Below the pieces are notes generated by a model that was given only the letters and a program-made list of their open reading frames with translations, was not told where the DNA came from and did not search any database. The translations under genes were made by a program, and so were the position numbers. This document shows, in pieces, positions 31,999 to 43,448 of a stretch of DNA of 64,000 bases (position 1 is its first letter; each line of letters begins with the position of its first letter). The stretch is from Lactarius indigo (taxonomy: Eukaryota; Basidiomycota; Agaricomycetes; Russulales; Russulaceae). The stretch spans positions 141,470 through 205,469 of the forward strand of contig JAFKAC010000098.1 of assembly GCA_025766275.1 (NCBI GenBank), read 5' to 3'.

Positions 31999-32575
31999 TG
32001 TTATGATCCGACGCTTCGGACCTAACCCACAGTATGTCTCCACCCTGACTTCCCCTTTTGTATCATACCTTGTTACCAAAGGAGCTACTGTTACTAGTGG
32101 CGCTGTTTCTTTGATCCGAACTTCTGCTTACCCCGTTTAGTCTCTTTAACATTGTGTGGACTTGTGTTCATGTTGTTTGGAACCCTGTCCTATATAAACC
32201 TGTACCATAGACCGTAGGAAGCCAGACTTGGCTTCGTTTGCAATCTAGCAACCTTGCCTCCGTATTTTGGTGTGACCTCGCCTTATCCCTCTCTTCTTGT
32301 GCATCCCCTACCTCAGTCCCTAACCAGGACACTTCGAAGTCTTTGCAGTTGAACTATATCAACGCGTTACACCTGTTATACTCTGTGCACTAGCAAGATC
32401 CAGTGTAGAGAAGTGTTAGACACTTCAGACGAGGAGTCCTACATTACAGAGTAGTGCTGCACCTTGTGCCACACTTTACCACTCGTATTTCATAGCAATA
32501 AGACAACAGAGGTCTTCGCTTGATACTTGTGTGATTCAGAACCTCTAGAACCCACGCCTCTGCTAGGGCGTAACA
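31999..32575 (+). repeat. GyB 3' LTR
   Basis: 577 bp, with one visible difference from the 5' LTR, an A in place of the G of a CpG near 32428. It is preceded by the purine-rich AGAGAGGGGCTCA, the likely plus-strand primer. Confidence 0.95.
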
Positions 32576-33403
32576 TTATGGAATGAAGTCACGCGCAGCT
32601 TTATGCAGCGCTTCCGCAATACGATGGAGCAAGAGCAAGCTCAATACGAGCTTAAGAAGGGAGTTAAGATGATTGGGGGCAACCTAGATGAGTATTGTAC
32701 CCAATTCGAACAGTTAATACGCCGCGCTCAGTACAGGCTCGACAACCCGCAAACGCTTGATTTATTCGCGAGCGGACTACCAAAAGACCTATATGAAAAG
32801 GTCTACACTCTCGACAATCCTCGCAACTACCGCGAGTGGAAAGAAGCGGCCACAACTCGTCAACAGCAATACCTCCACCTCAAGGCCGTGTTAAACAAAG
32901 GAGTCCCACAAGGGCAAGGACAAGGGCGACCTCGTCAACAACGACAATGGCAGGGACCACCAAGAAGCTCATGGCAGCCAAGAAATTTACGAGACCCAAA
33001 CGCCATGGATACCTCTGCAGACCGAATTCGAGGGCGACTCGCGGGGGCTGAAGACATACTCGCCCCTCGTCCCCCGTATCGACCAAGAGGAGGATTTCTA
33101 CAAAGAGGAGGAGGACGTAGTAATCAAAGGCCAGTCACATGTTATAATTGTGGCAAGGACGGACACATGGCCCGCGATTGTAGACAACCGCGAGGGGGAT
33201 ATCAACCCCAAGCATCGACCAGTCGGTACATCGACACCGACTATCATCAACAAGAACCAGAAGTCGCTACCAGGGCGGTTCAAGATGTACCCCCTCAACA
33301 GCGCGCCAGTGACTGGCTTAATGGAGTGGCAGGAGAATCGGACGACGTAAAAGACATCATCCTCCAACAACTGTGGAAAAAGGAGGGTTTTCAGGACGCC
33401 TGA
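32576..33403 (+). pseudogene. GyC gag, C-terminal part
   Basis: Continues the capsid frame from 24711 after GyB (WNEVTRSFMQRFRN). It reads through the rest of the capsid, a Gln/Arg-rich linker and a zinc knuckle CYNCGKDGHMARDC near 33139-33181, ending in TGA at 33401-33403. The only lesion in this half is the GyB insertion. It overlaps pol in -1 register. Confidence 0.9.
33385..33391 (+). promoter_or_regulatory. -1 ribosomal frameshift heptamer GGGTTTT (GyC)
   Basis: G GGT TTT lies in the gag frame 10 bases before the gag TGA. Slipping one base back gives TCA GGA CGC and enters pol. The same heptamer is kept in GyD (complement of 48771-48777). It fits X XXY YYZ fully and is identical to the shift site of barley yellow dwarf virus. 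Confidence 0.75.
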
Positions 33404-36400
33404 ACCCATCGGCCTGGGTGAGGGCAGTTAATTGTAACAGTGTAATCATGACTCGCTATCGTTCTATGAGAGTTCCAGTATCGATTCGCACCAGTTACGC
33501 AATGGCCGACATACGAGCATTAGTCGACTCAGGAGCAACCCATTGCTTCATGAAACCCTCCTTCGCAAAACGGATGGGGTTAGGGACCAAATTACTCGAC
33601 GTCCCAAAGAAAATATGGAACATTGACAACACAGAGAATAAGTCGGGGCGTATTACCCACTATACAGATGTAGATGTTCAAACTAAAGGCATTCACAAGG
33701 AAATTCGTTTCCTTATCACAGACATCGGCAATGAAGACATCGTATTGGGATACCCCTGGCTCGCTATCTATGACCCACACATCAAGTGGTCACAAGCGGC
33801 CATCCACGAAGATATGCTTCCCATCATTATTTGCTCAACCAACCCTTATCTCAAAACAACAACAATTGCGACGGCTACTCTTCAAAACGACGATTACGAA
33901 GTCGTACACTCTTGCGTTATCACAGACGAACAACGACAACAGTTCGAAGAAGGATGCCGAATTAGAGCCACAGCTACCGATCTCGCTATTGCCGCTCAAC
34001 AATATACCACTAAAGCTGAGTTACCCCCCGAATACCGCGAATTCGAACGTCTCTTCAGTGAAGAAGCATCGGACAGGTTTCCACCCAGCAGGCCCTGGGA
34101 TCACGCCATCGAATTCAAGCCAGGGACAGCTGACGCCATCGACTGTAAGATATACCCCATGACTCAGGAGGAAGACAAGAAATTACGCGAATGGATCGAC
34201 GAACAACTGAAAAAGGGGTACATACGACCCTCTAAATCACCATACGCATCATCCTTCTTCTTTATCAAAAAGAAGGATGGTAAGTTGCGACCCGTCCAGG
34301 ACTACCAAAAAATAAACGCTGTCACCATACGCAACCAATACCCACTCCCTCTCATTTCCGACCTTATCACTGACCTCAGCAATGCCCACATCTATACCAA
34401 GCTCGACGTTAGATGGGGATATAATAATATACGCATCAAGGAAGGAGACGAGGAGAAAGCGGCGTTCAAAACGCGATATGGACTATTCGAACCAACGGTG
34501 ATGTTTTTCGGCTTAACCAATTCCCCAGCAACATTCCAGACCATGATGAACTTCATCTTCAGGGACATCATCGCAAAGCACGAGAAACGTGGCACAACTA
34601 TTCGAGTCTACATGGACGACATCGGCATCGCTATGGGACTCAATCATTCCTTACCAGACCACATCGACGCAGTCAAAGATGTTCTCCGCGTATCTGCGGA
34701 GCACGATCTATACTACAAACTCGAGAAATGCCTCTTCCACTCCCCACGCATGGATTACCTGGGGGTAATCCTTGAAAAGGGGGTGACACGCATGGACCCT
34801 GTCAAAATTTCGGGCATTAAAGACTGGCCAACGCCAACCAAAGTTAAGGACGTCCGCTCTTTCCTCGGATTTTGCAATTTTTACCGACCTTTTATACGAG
34901 GATTTGCAACCAAAGCGCAACCACTGAACAAACTCACGCGTAAAGACACCGAATGGCACTGGGGGAAGGAGGAAGAAAAGGCGTTCCAAGACCTTAAAAC
35001 CCTTGTCACTAGTGAACCCGTCTTAGCGCATCCAGACCTCACACAGCAATTTGAGTTAGAAGTTGACGCATCTGGTTTTGCCACAGGTGCAGTCCTCCTT
35101 CAACGAAAAGCAGACGGCAAGCGACACCCCATCGGCTACTACTCGTCCACCCTCACTGAGGCCAAGCGAAATTATGACATCTACGACCTCGAACTCCTCG
35201 CAATTGTCAAGGCCTTCCGCCACTGGAGACCCCTTCTAGCGGGATCCCCTCACAAGATCAAAGTATTCTCCGATCATCTTAACCTGCAATACTGGAAATC
35301 ACCACAAAAGATCAGCAGGCGCGTAGCCAGGGAAGTACTCGAGCTCTTGGAATACGATTTCGAGATTCACCACATTAAAGGGACCTCTAACGGACGCGCG
35401 GATGCACTGTCGCGGAGACCAGATTACGACCAAGGAGAAAACGACAACGAAGGAATCACAGTACTGCCCGAAAGCGTCTTTGCACGTACTACCACATTGG
35501 AAGAATCACGACATCCGCATTGGAGACCTGAGATCTTACCAGTGGAGATGACTCCGGAACACCCTATCTACGAACAGGACCCAGCTAAGTTAAAGCCTTG
35601 GGTCGACGCTCATAAGCTAAAAGACATCGAAGGGACATGGTATAAAGATGGACGCCGAGTAGTCACCGGCGGCATCCACGACAAACGCACCATTATTGCC
35701 GCTCACCATGACTCCCTCGTCTACGGCCACCCGGGTATCAAACGTACTCTGCAACTCACTGAACGGCATTATTGGTGGCCGCAAATGAAGAACGACGTCA
35801 TGGACTACGTCAGAGGTTGTGCGGAATGCCAGCGACATAAAGTCAACCTTCGTCCCATCAAGGCGCCCTTACAACCCATCTATCCCAAACCGGAAGCCTT
35901 GCCGTTCGAGACTATCGCCGTGGACTTTATTACTAAACTCCCTATCTCTCGTGGCTATGACTCTATTCTGACGGTGACAGACCACGATTGCACTAAAGCC
36001 GCCGTCTTCATCCCGTGCAATGAAGAGATAACGGCCGAGGGAACGGCTGCTCTGTATGTTTCTCACGTATTCCCACGATTCGGACTCCCCTCGCGTGTTA
36101 TCAGTGATCGAGACCCCCGTTTTGCATCCAAGTTCATGCGGGAGATATGCAAAATCCTTGGCATCAGCCAAAATATCTCAACCGCTTATCATCCCCGAAC
36201 CGACGGCCAATCGGAACGAACAAACCAATGGCTAGAACAATACCTCCGCTTCTGGGTAAATGAACGACAAGACGACTGGGTTCGTTATCTGCCAATGGCA
36301 GAATTCACGCATAATAACTGGCCTAACGAAACGACACGGGAGTCCCCCTTCTTTCTCTTATCTGGGTTCAACCCTCGCGCTGATTGGATCGATAGGCCTT

Positions 36401-37197
36401 CCCCTATCCCACAAGTGTCGTTGAGGCTAGATCAGTTTAAACAAGCGCGACAGCGCGCTTTCTCCTGTATGCTCCGGGCACAAAAGTCATGGGTCAAGCA
36501 CAAAGATACGCCCAAGTTCAAAGAAGGGGACCTTGTGTGGCTAGAAGGACGCCACTTACGCACTCATCAACCAACCGCAAAACTAGCGGCTAAACGACAT
36601 GGACCATTTAAGGTCATCCAGGTGATGTCCCCCGTCAATTATCGCCTCGAACTTCCCACGCAGTGGAGCATCCATGATGTCTTCCACATAGATCTTCTCA
36701 CGCCTTATCGCGAAACACCCACGCACGGACCAAACTATCAGCGCCCACTGCCTGATTTGGTTGATAACGAAGAAGAATACGAAGTCGAGAAGATTCTAGA
36801 CTCTCAGCGATTCGGCAGAAGACGTCGGCTCCAGTACCTTGTCAAATGGAAGGGCTACCCGGACTCCGATAATCAGTGGATAGATAAGGACGACGTATTT
36901 GCCGACGAAGCCGTTTGGGAATTCAAAAATTCTAACCCCGACAGAGAAACGCATATAAGGATGACCTCTTGTCGTGATAAGTCCCCATCTCCCACTCACT
37001 CCATGTCCTCTACTCGACGCAATGACCAGCTCGCACTCCTCTCTACCCTCGTCAACGACTCCTCTGCCACGCTTGTCAACCCCGACTCCACCCACGACAC
37101 CGCAGCCGCTGGAACTACAAATGGAGGCCGTACCTCCATGCAGCATGAGGAAGACGGCCCTATCACTAGTGAAGAATTGCACCAGACACTGCAATGA
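33391..37197 (+). CDS. GyC pol: protease, RT, RNase H, integrase, chromodomain
   Basis: The frame is open from 33373. Protease ALVDSGATHCF near residue 50; RT with RVYMDDIGIA near 412 and SSFFFIKKKDGK upstream; RNase H VDASGFATGA. Integrase HHCC runs from about 778 (HHDSLVYGHPG) to CAECQRHK near 816, and the core begins DFITKLPIS near 852 with SDRDPRF and DGQSERTNQ later. The chromodomain is at about 1135-1185 (EYEVEKILDSQRFGRRRRLQ, YLVKWKGYPDSDNQW). It stops at TGA 37195-37197, where GyD has CAA; both could come from CGA by CpG transitions. The same frame then runs on to 38175. Confidence 0.93.
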   Translation, partial: SGRLNPSAWVRAVNCNSVIMTRYRSMRVPVSIRTSYAMADIRALVDSGATHCFMKPSFAKRMGLGTKLLDVPKKIWNIDNTENKSGRITHYTDVDVQTKGIHKEIRFLITDIGNEDIVLGYPWLAIYDPHIKWSQAAIHEDMLPIIICSTNPYLKTTTIATATLQNDDYEVVHSCVITDEQRQQFEEGCRIRATATDLAIAAQQYTTKAELPPEYREFERLFSEEASDRFPPSRPWDHAIEFKPGTADAIDCKIYPMTQEEDKKLREWIDEQLKKGYIRPSKSPYASSFFFIKKKDGKLRPVQDYQKINAVTIRNQYPLPLISDLITDLSNAHIYTKLDVRWGYNNIRIKEGDEEKAAFKTRYGLFEPTVMFFGLTNSPATFQTMMNFIFRDIIAKHEKRGTTIRVYMDDIGIAMGLNHSLPDHIDAVKDVLRVSAEHDLYYKLEKCLFHSPRMDYLGVILEKGVTRMDPVKISGIKDWPTPTKVKDVRSFLGFCNFYRPFIRGFATKAQPLNKLTRKDTEWHWGKEEEKAFQDLKTLVTSEPVLAHPDLTQQFELEVDASGFATGAVLLQRKADGKRHPIGYYSSTLTEAKRNYDIYDLELLAIVKAFRHWRPLLAGSPHKIKVFSDHLNLQYWKSPQKISRRVAREVLELLEYDFEIHHIKGTSNGRADALSRRPDYDQGENDNEGITVLPESVFARTTTLEESRHPHWRPEILPVEMTPEHPIYEQDPAKLKPWVDAHKLKDIEGTWYKDGRRVVTGGIHDKRTIIAAHHDSLVYGHPGIKRTLQLTERHYWWPQMKNDVMDYVRGCAECQRHKVNLRPIKAPLQPIYPKPEALPFETIAVDFITKLPISRGYDSILTVTDHDCTKAAVFIPCNEEITAEGTAALYVSHVFPRFGLPSRVISDRDPRFASKFMREICKILGISQNISTAYHPRTDGQSERTNQWLEQYLRFWVNERQDDWVRYLPMAEFTHNNWPNETTRESPFFLLSGFNPRADWIDRPSPIPQVSLRLDQFKQARQRAFSCMLRAQKSWVKHKDTPKFKEGDLVWLEGRHLRTHQPTAKLAAKRHGPFKVIQVMSPVNYRLELPTQWSIHDVFHIDLLTPYRETPTHGPNYQRPLPDLVDNEEEYEVEKILDSQRFGRRRRLQYLVKWKGYPDSDNQWIDKDDVFADEAVWEFKNSNPDRETHIRMTSCRDKSPSPTHSMSSTRRNDQLALLSTLVNDSSATLVNPDSTHDTAAAGTTNGGRTSMQHEEDGPITSEELHQTLQ

Positions 37198-38175
37198 TTC
37201 CCTGTGCCCATACAGGGAACTCTCGACGACGATCCAGCAGCAACTCAACCAACACCTCCGCCAATGTATGCCCTTACAAACCCCAACACCGGTGAGCCCG
37301 AAGTCTTCCTCACGGAAGACGAGCTTTTTCGGCTTCAAGCAGCTGTCCCGCACGGTGCAGTCGCCCGACGCCATGAAGAAATACGAACAAGAGTGGAAGG
37401 AGACGGCGGCGCGGTGGCAGCAGGAGCAACTGCATATCGCCGCCTGCCAACGCCGGATGATGAAGGAGCGGAGGGAGTACTGGACGAGGCTGAGGATGAA
37501 GACGAGCTTGGAGACCACTACCCCATCAGGCACGTGTTCCTTAATCATGAATTCTACGCTGAAGATCCAGCCGCCACTCCCTTCCTCGTCGACGCAGCGG
37601 GGGGACCTCTACACAGGGGACGAGTCGCCGTGGCACAAGCAGCTCGTTATACACCAATGGGTGAACGAGACCCAGCAACCCAACTCGTTGTCCCTGAAGG
37701 GTTCCGGGTCAATCGAGGACCCGATTACATTCCGTTCCCGATCAAACTCCCCAACGGACCGACGGTACAGGCATCTCACGTACAGGTTATCCGAGGAGGA
37801 GACCCCTTCGTTCTCAGACTAGCTCCGGGATCGGGTTTGCTCTACGGCAAACCCCTCTACGCCACTCCCCACCTTCCGAAGAACAACCGCGCATTCATCC
37901 CACACGAGGAGTACTTCATGCTCCGCGATCGACACCCCACCGACCTGCTGCTTATGCGCATTGGGGATGTCACCCTTACTCAGGAACTGCGTCGGTTCCG
38001 GCAGTTTGCCTTTGCCGAAGATCAGTTGGAGAAATGGATTCGGCAGCTGCAGATGGAACGGGAGATGGTAGTGGGAGATAAGAAGGACAGTCTCTATCGA
38101 CTGGAACGTGCTAACATATTGGCAAGGATGGAAGATGAAGCAGAACGAATGAGGCAGGAATCGGTAGCGGACTAG
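37198..38175 (+). pseudogene. GyC pol C-terminal extension, after in-frame TGA
   Basis: 325 codons in the pol frame with no start codon of its own needed. Acidic, Pro-rich sequence is followed by a compact segment (FVLRLAPGSGLLYGKPLYAT, FIPHEEYFMLRDRHPTD) and a basic/acidic helical tail likely to form a coiled coil (LRRFRQFAFAEDQLEKWIRQ). It ends with TAG at 38173. GyD has the equivalent fused to pol, so this was one polyprotein. Unlike GyB it has no terminal zinc knuckles. Confidence 0.8.
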
Positions 38176-38207
38176 TGAGGTGGGCCTCACTCCTGAAAAG
38201 GGGGTGA

Positions 38208-38714
38208 TGTTACGGTACGGACTCAAATGACTCATTACACACGACTCATGACCGGTTATGACTACGGTCCGGTATCCGTATTAGTCATGGACTCTTACTT
38301 CGCATCAGTCAGCATAGTAGTTCGCATGTGATTGTGACTCATGTATGACTCATTCCTAGGATAGCGGTACTAGGGTTCGAGCTAGTTACGCTATTGGTTA
38401 CTTACTATTCCAGCGGCGCTTCAAAGCCCGCGTGTATCTGTATAAGTAGTAGCGGCGGAAGACCAAGAGTCCCCATCTTGGTCTTCTTCAAATCCACCAC
38501 TTGACTCGTTCTCTTTCTTGCCTTAGTCTCGGACTAAGTGTGCCTCCACTCGTATCCAAGGGATACTACTTCTTTGCTCTAAGCTGCAGCGTGTGCCGGC
38601 GTGCCCCTGTTCAGCTCGCGTTGGGTTGACACGTGATCCCCATTCGCCTAACCCCGTTAAGTTGATTACGCCCTCACAGCGTCCAAGTCGGACTAACGCC
38701 GGTGGAGCGTAACA
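38208..38714 (+). repeat. GyC 3' LTR
   Basis: 507 bp, preceded by the polypurine tract AAAAGGGGGTGA (38196-38207). It retains CpG at the five sites where the 5' LTR has TpG or CpA. Confidence 0.95.
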
Positions 38715-41700
38715 ATCATCTCTTATATGCGAACCCCAAATCACGACCAACCGCTTCTTGGACGGAAGCACGATACGAAATCCCAGGACCTAACAGCAAA
38801 ACAGACCACTGCGTAGAGGAGGTCATTCGACTCCCGAACAAGGCTTGACTGCCCAAAGAAAACAGACCGACGAGAACAGTATTCAGGAATCATGCTGACT
38901 GCTGTCAGCTAGGGCACAACCGGACCAAGACAGAACCACGTACCCACGAGCCGTCGAGGAAAAATTTACACGAACTCCGAGAGGAGTTGAGCAACAACAA
39001 CACAAATTTGGTTGATCGATATCAACACGACAGAACCGGAATAGACTCATGTATTGACGTGCATGACGCGACACGCTTAGTCAATGAAAGAGATGGGGAA
39101 TCAACGACATGGGATCACGCCCGATCCATGAACTTCGAATCGCAATTGGTCACTTCTCAGCCAGAAGCACGACGAGACCCTCGATCGGAGATCCTGATAA
39201 CAGATAGCAAAACAAGAACTAGGAACCTCTGCAATGACGAACTACCGGAGGTAACCAGCCCAGAAACATCGACAAATGAAGTGATGTTACACGACTGGCA
39301 AACAGACGCAGAAGATACGATAAAGAAGCATCTACCGAACCTGTATGACAGATACGTGGAAAACGACCAAGTCAAAGCCCGTGTAGAATCACTACATGAG
39401 GAGACGCATCGAACAACATACCTGAAACAGACAAATCGAAACCCGTGTCGAACCATGACATGTGGAGGTGCACCAAACAACGAATACACCGATCAGATAA
39501 GACGAAGCCTGTACCAGCAAGAGGTACGAGGAGACGCACTAAATGACCAAAGAATAAGCCGAAGCCCGTGCGATGGAAACACACAAGGAGACGCACCAAA
39601 TGACCAAATCATTACGCCCGACAAGACAGTAAGGAGGAATACGAACGAACAGTGTCTCGAAGCACTTGAAAAAGCATCAAGCAAAATACCAGGAGAAACA
39701 CGAGAGGATGAACTTCCATGGATAACGATATCACGACGTTCGTGAAACGGGCCAACTAGAACGAAAAAGACCAGCAGTACCATTACGCCCGTCAAGGCGG
39801 TGAAACTGTATAAGTCTAAGGAAACACGAGAAGATGAACTCCCACCAGCAACAATGTCAGGACCCCCGCAAAACAACCAAACAATCAAGACGCCTAGACA
39901 CGAACAGCATCGACAGGAAAAACGATGCTTCCAGTGTAAAAGACCAGGGCATCAAATTCGCGAATGCCCAGCCAAGCGGATGTCGATGGAACAGGTCGCG
40001 ACCGAAATTTGAAGGATGAACGCCACTACTAGGCGAAAAACAATCGCGTGAATGCTGGAAATCGACGAGGTCACCCTGAAACAAATCATGGCCGAACTCC
40101 AGAGTGCAGATGTTGACATGTGACAAAGGTGATATCACGACTCGCAGAAAAATTAGAAGACAGAGACATTGAGATCGACAAAGATACGTCGACAAAAGCA
40201 ATTACGACTTGCAAAAGACTCCGCCACAACACAGTAGCAATGCTTGACCTGAGAACTGCGGACAGATCCACCAATCACAAAAAAGAGGAGAAATTGAACC
40301 TCGAACAAAAACTCTGCGAACTTCGCCCCATTGTTGGTATAAGCGAAGCATTGAGCCAACGAGATGATGTGACCTTCGCGCACCGAGAAAGGGCCCAATA
40401 TAGGTCACCCACCTATACCACACCTCCATGTGTCATGAATACAAGGGGGACTCCACCAACAATCAGTTGGAACAACAAAGAAACACCCAAAGTAGAGCGG
40501 TACAGCACATTGCAACGAGGCACCAGGGTCGACACCATCGTGCAGCAATGTCAGAAGGGGAAGGAAGAAAGTCATTAAGAGAGCGTTACGCAGACCAGAC
40601 GATAACGCCGTTGGGAGGAACCAAATGGAAATTCCCACCACGACGAAATGACGATCATGTGACCACATTGATACCCGATGGACCGACACTCACACCAGAC
40701 GGATTAATATACTCGTTAAACGAACTTGGACACTTGAATGATCCACGACGGGATGCTTCACTAAGACCACATCTTTGCAAATCTCAGTCACCCCTATGAC
40801 TGTACTACAAACCGACAAATCAGTTAGTGACATGGAATACACATACAATCGTGCTTATCTCGGGCATCTAGGATCATCTGACTGAGAAAGTACCCTCCAC
40901 TGCACCCAACATGCATCTAATGAACTGTCTGAACTAACAATCGTACCTCAGAATTACCAGACAGAGCTATGTACTTGTTGAACAAAGCACTGATTTTGTT
41001 CACACTCGACCACGCACAACGCCAACTATTCTGTGCCTTTAATACGAACAAACGGGACTACCTCAGACGACACGACGAATTATGAACATTCTCTAAATAT
41101 CGAACACATTTGCTGTACCCTTGGGGCTCTTACTCGGCAACAACCACGTACTGTGTGTTATGCGACACCTGCCCACCCTCTCTTGCAAACAGCGAATCTT
41201 TATCATGGATGATGAAACGCACTACATCGTTCGACATCCTTCTTAGCATCGCCCACTCGCACCCCTTCAATGATCGGAAGGAAACACCGACCATCACCCC
41301 TTTTCCACCACCCTCTCCCTTCGATTGCAGTCGCTATGCGTGCTATTACGAACCCCTCGCGCTGCTTCACACTCTTGCATGCTGGTGCCGTCTGCTCATC
41401 GACACGTGGTACTCCCGGGTCATCATCCTTGCAGATCCCCATCGCCGCCAGGCCCCCCGCCTCACCCTGACGAACTACGACCTTCACCAGTATCACAACC
41501 ATGATACTAACCTTCTTACCGTTCACCTTCCTTGCCACCTTGTCCTTACTCCACCCAATGCCGACATCCTCACGGTTGTCGTCCCATCATCGTCGCTCCT
41601 CCTCGCAACTGATCTGACTGCCACAGTCGACATTCATTCCCTTCACCACCCAGCACATGTCACTGCCCGCCCCTCGATTCTACGGTGACCATCTTGTGAT

Positions 41701-43064
41701 CGCAGACGATCCCCTTCTGAGGAGGGGGGTAATTCAGTCGCTTCACGACTCCAATCACCACAAACACCCAGGCAAGGACAAAAAAACCGCTTACCCTTTG
41801 GCGACATCCCATGGAAACAGAAGCCGTTAAGCATAACACAGAATGCCGGACACATCAGGAAAACAAAAATCTCCCTACGTTACCCCGCGCACCTCAATCA
41901 TTCCCTGACCCGCAACAAAATACGCCCCCGTATCAACATAATCATCCGAGACTTCGACACAAAGACCTCTGAGACCATCGGTTTCGCTACCACCACCAAC
42001 CAAAGACGCTCCAGAATCAGGGTCATCATACTGACAAAAGAAAACTGTAACATCAAAAGAATGACTAACAGTTCAGTGACCGTATACACCACACTACGAA
42101 CTGCCAAACGAGACACCGTCCAAGTGTCGACAACAAGTACAAAATCTCAATCCTTGTACCAACCCCTGGGGTTACAACGAACAAACAATGCAGTTACTAG
42201 TAATGCAACCCACCCACGACACACAACCATTTAAAAGGACAACACGGCCCCCACACGAGATAACCATGAGATCCATACCCCTGACATATCGACAGACACC
42301 TATCCCCTCGCAAACAAGCGACAAACGTCTCCCAATGCGGAACATACTCCACAGAGTTCTCTTGTTGGTTATAACAGCTAGGGAAGGGTCGAACAGAAGT
42401 CATCAAACGACTTACGGCAAACTCACACCACCACCACATAAACCATCTCATGTTTCGGATAAGATACGATCTCTGAGTGCTGGGGGAGACCCACGACACA
42501 ATTTACAAGAAATCGCTCACCTCTGATCATACAATCTACACCATCAGAAATCAAAAAGAACAACCCCCGCCCCAATCAACCTCGGAAAACACCGAACGAG
42601 ATAATGAAGGAATCTTCAACCAGAGGAAGACGCCACTATCTCTGATACGATGGAAGGAACGTTCCACTGTGCGCAATAGGACGAAACCCTAGATAATGCC
42701 CAAACACCAACACAACTCGCACAACATTAAGAAGCGAGTGCAGTCAAACACCAACCCCACGCCACGAATTCCCCAACGATGGATAAACAGTATCCACTGA
42801 CCACAACTATCACAGCTGACCAGCTCCCTGTCCAGTGGACGTTCAAGACAGACGACCAAACAGGCAGTCCCCGCCCCTCTTGTTATTGAAGTGGATCGAC
42901 ACGCTCACCTAACGTCGACGCCCTCGCCATCTCTTAACGCCGCACAGCCTGACGAAGTGGGCCAACCCATCGTCACCCCTGACCATGATAATACGCCCAA
43001 TGTCCGCACCCCAGGAAACGCAGACGTCGACCAGAAAAAGGGGCCACTCCACACTAATTCAGAA
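38715..43064 (+). pseudogene. GyE relic: decayed gag-pol of a family III gypsy
   Basis: No intact gene, but remains appear in the right order on the plus strand. First, an A-rich gag leader with diverged direct repeats (38987-39745; blocks like GAAGCCCGTGCGA and GGAGACGCACCAAATGACC). Then a zinc knuckle CFQCKRPGHQIREC at about 39925-39968, and an RT N-terminal trace near 40600-40800 (FPPRRNDDHVTTLIPDG). An integrase zinc-domain trace follows near 41690-41790 (DDPLLRRGVIQSLHDS...HPG), and a chromodomain trace near 42610-42665 (RKTPLSLIRWKER). Many stops and indels. No 3' LTR was found before the BTB fragment. Confidence 0.65.
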
Positions 43065-43448
43065 ATGGACACCCTTCGCCAACACCACCTGTACGACCTA
43101 GTAGGCGCAGATGCAATATTTGCAACAAACGACTGCACGTTCCACGTTCACAGTTACTTCTTCACGCGCGAATCACCATATTTCCGACGACTTTGGAAAG
43201 TCGAGGGATCTATGGCGGAAAAGCCCATTGACCTCAGTAACGACGAGCCGATTTCAATTGGAAACGACGCCACCGCGACACCATACTATGTCACGCTCAG
43301 CAAGGTAACAACCAAGGAGTTTGAACTGCTCTTATGGGTCTTCTATAACCCAGACTACTCCGTTTACGAAGTGACTACTCGAGAATGGACGCTAGTCCTT
43401 CGGTTAGCACAACAATGGGAGTTCCCCAGGGTTGAAGCCCTGTGCTGG
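43065..43448 (+). pseudogene. BTB/POZ-domain protein fragment, cut by GyD
   Basis: From ATG 43065 the frame reads a fungal BTB/POZ fold. Hydrophobic strand LYDLVGADAIF leads to CTFHVHSYFFTRESPYFRRL, where the family usually has F.VH...L...S..F. A middle strand follows (VTTKEFELLLWVFYNPDY), then LRLAQQWEFPRVEALC. In other agaric proteins of this type the domain scaffolds substrate receptors or transcription regulators; the role here is unknown. It is cut at 43448 by the GyD LTR; downstream codons are read from the LTR. The frame is open upstream to 42801, but that part looks like GyE remnant. It may have been active before GyD arrived. Confidence 0.7.

Larger units (their letters stand above)
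24712..32575 (+). mobile_element. GyB: complete, very young Ty3/gypsy element (family II)
   Basis: LTRs of 577 bp at 24712-25288 and 31999-32575 differ at one site that I can see (CGGA against CAGA in CTTC.GACGAGG). The target duplication TTATG lies at 24707-24711 and 32576-32580. The intact gag (25416-27107) and pol (27086-31972) overlap in -1 register. It lies inside the gag gene of GyC. With intact frames and near-identical LTRs it is the best candidate for a currently mobile element here. Confidence 0.97.
23042..38714 (+). mobile_element. GyC: Ty3/gypsy chromodomain retrotransposon (family I), split by GyB
   Basis: Two 507-bp LTRs (23042-23548 and 38208-38714) differ at only five positions. 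The flanks read AATCA on the left and ATCAT on the right, so a 4-5 bp target duplication is likely but its exact edge is ambiguous. Without GyB the element is about 7.8 kb: gag, -1 shift, pol, long C-terminal extension. GyC is inserted in relic GyE, and GyB is inserted in its gag at 24711/24712. Confidence 0.95.
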
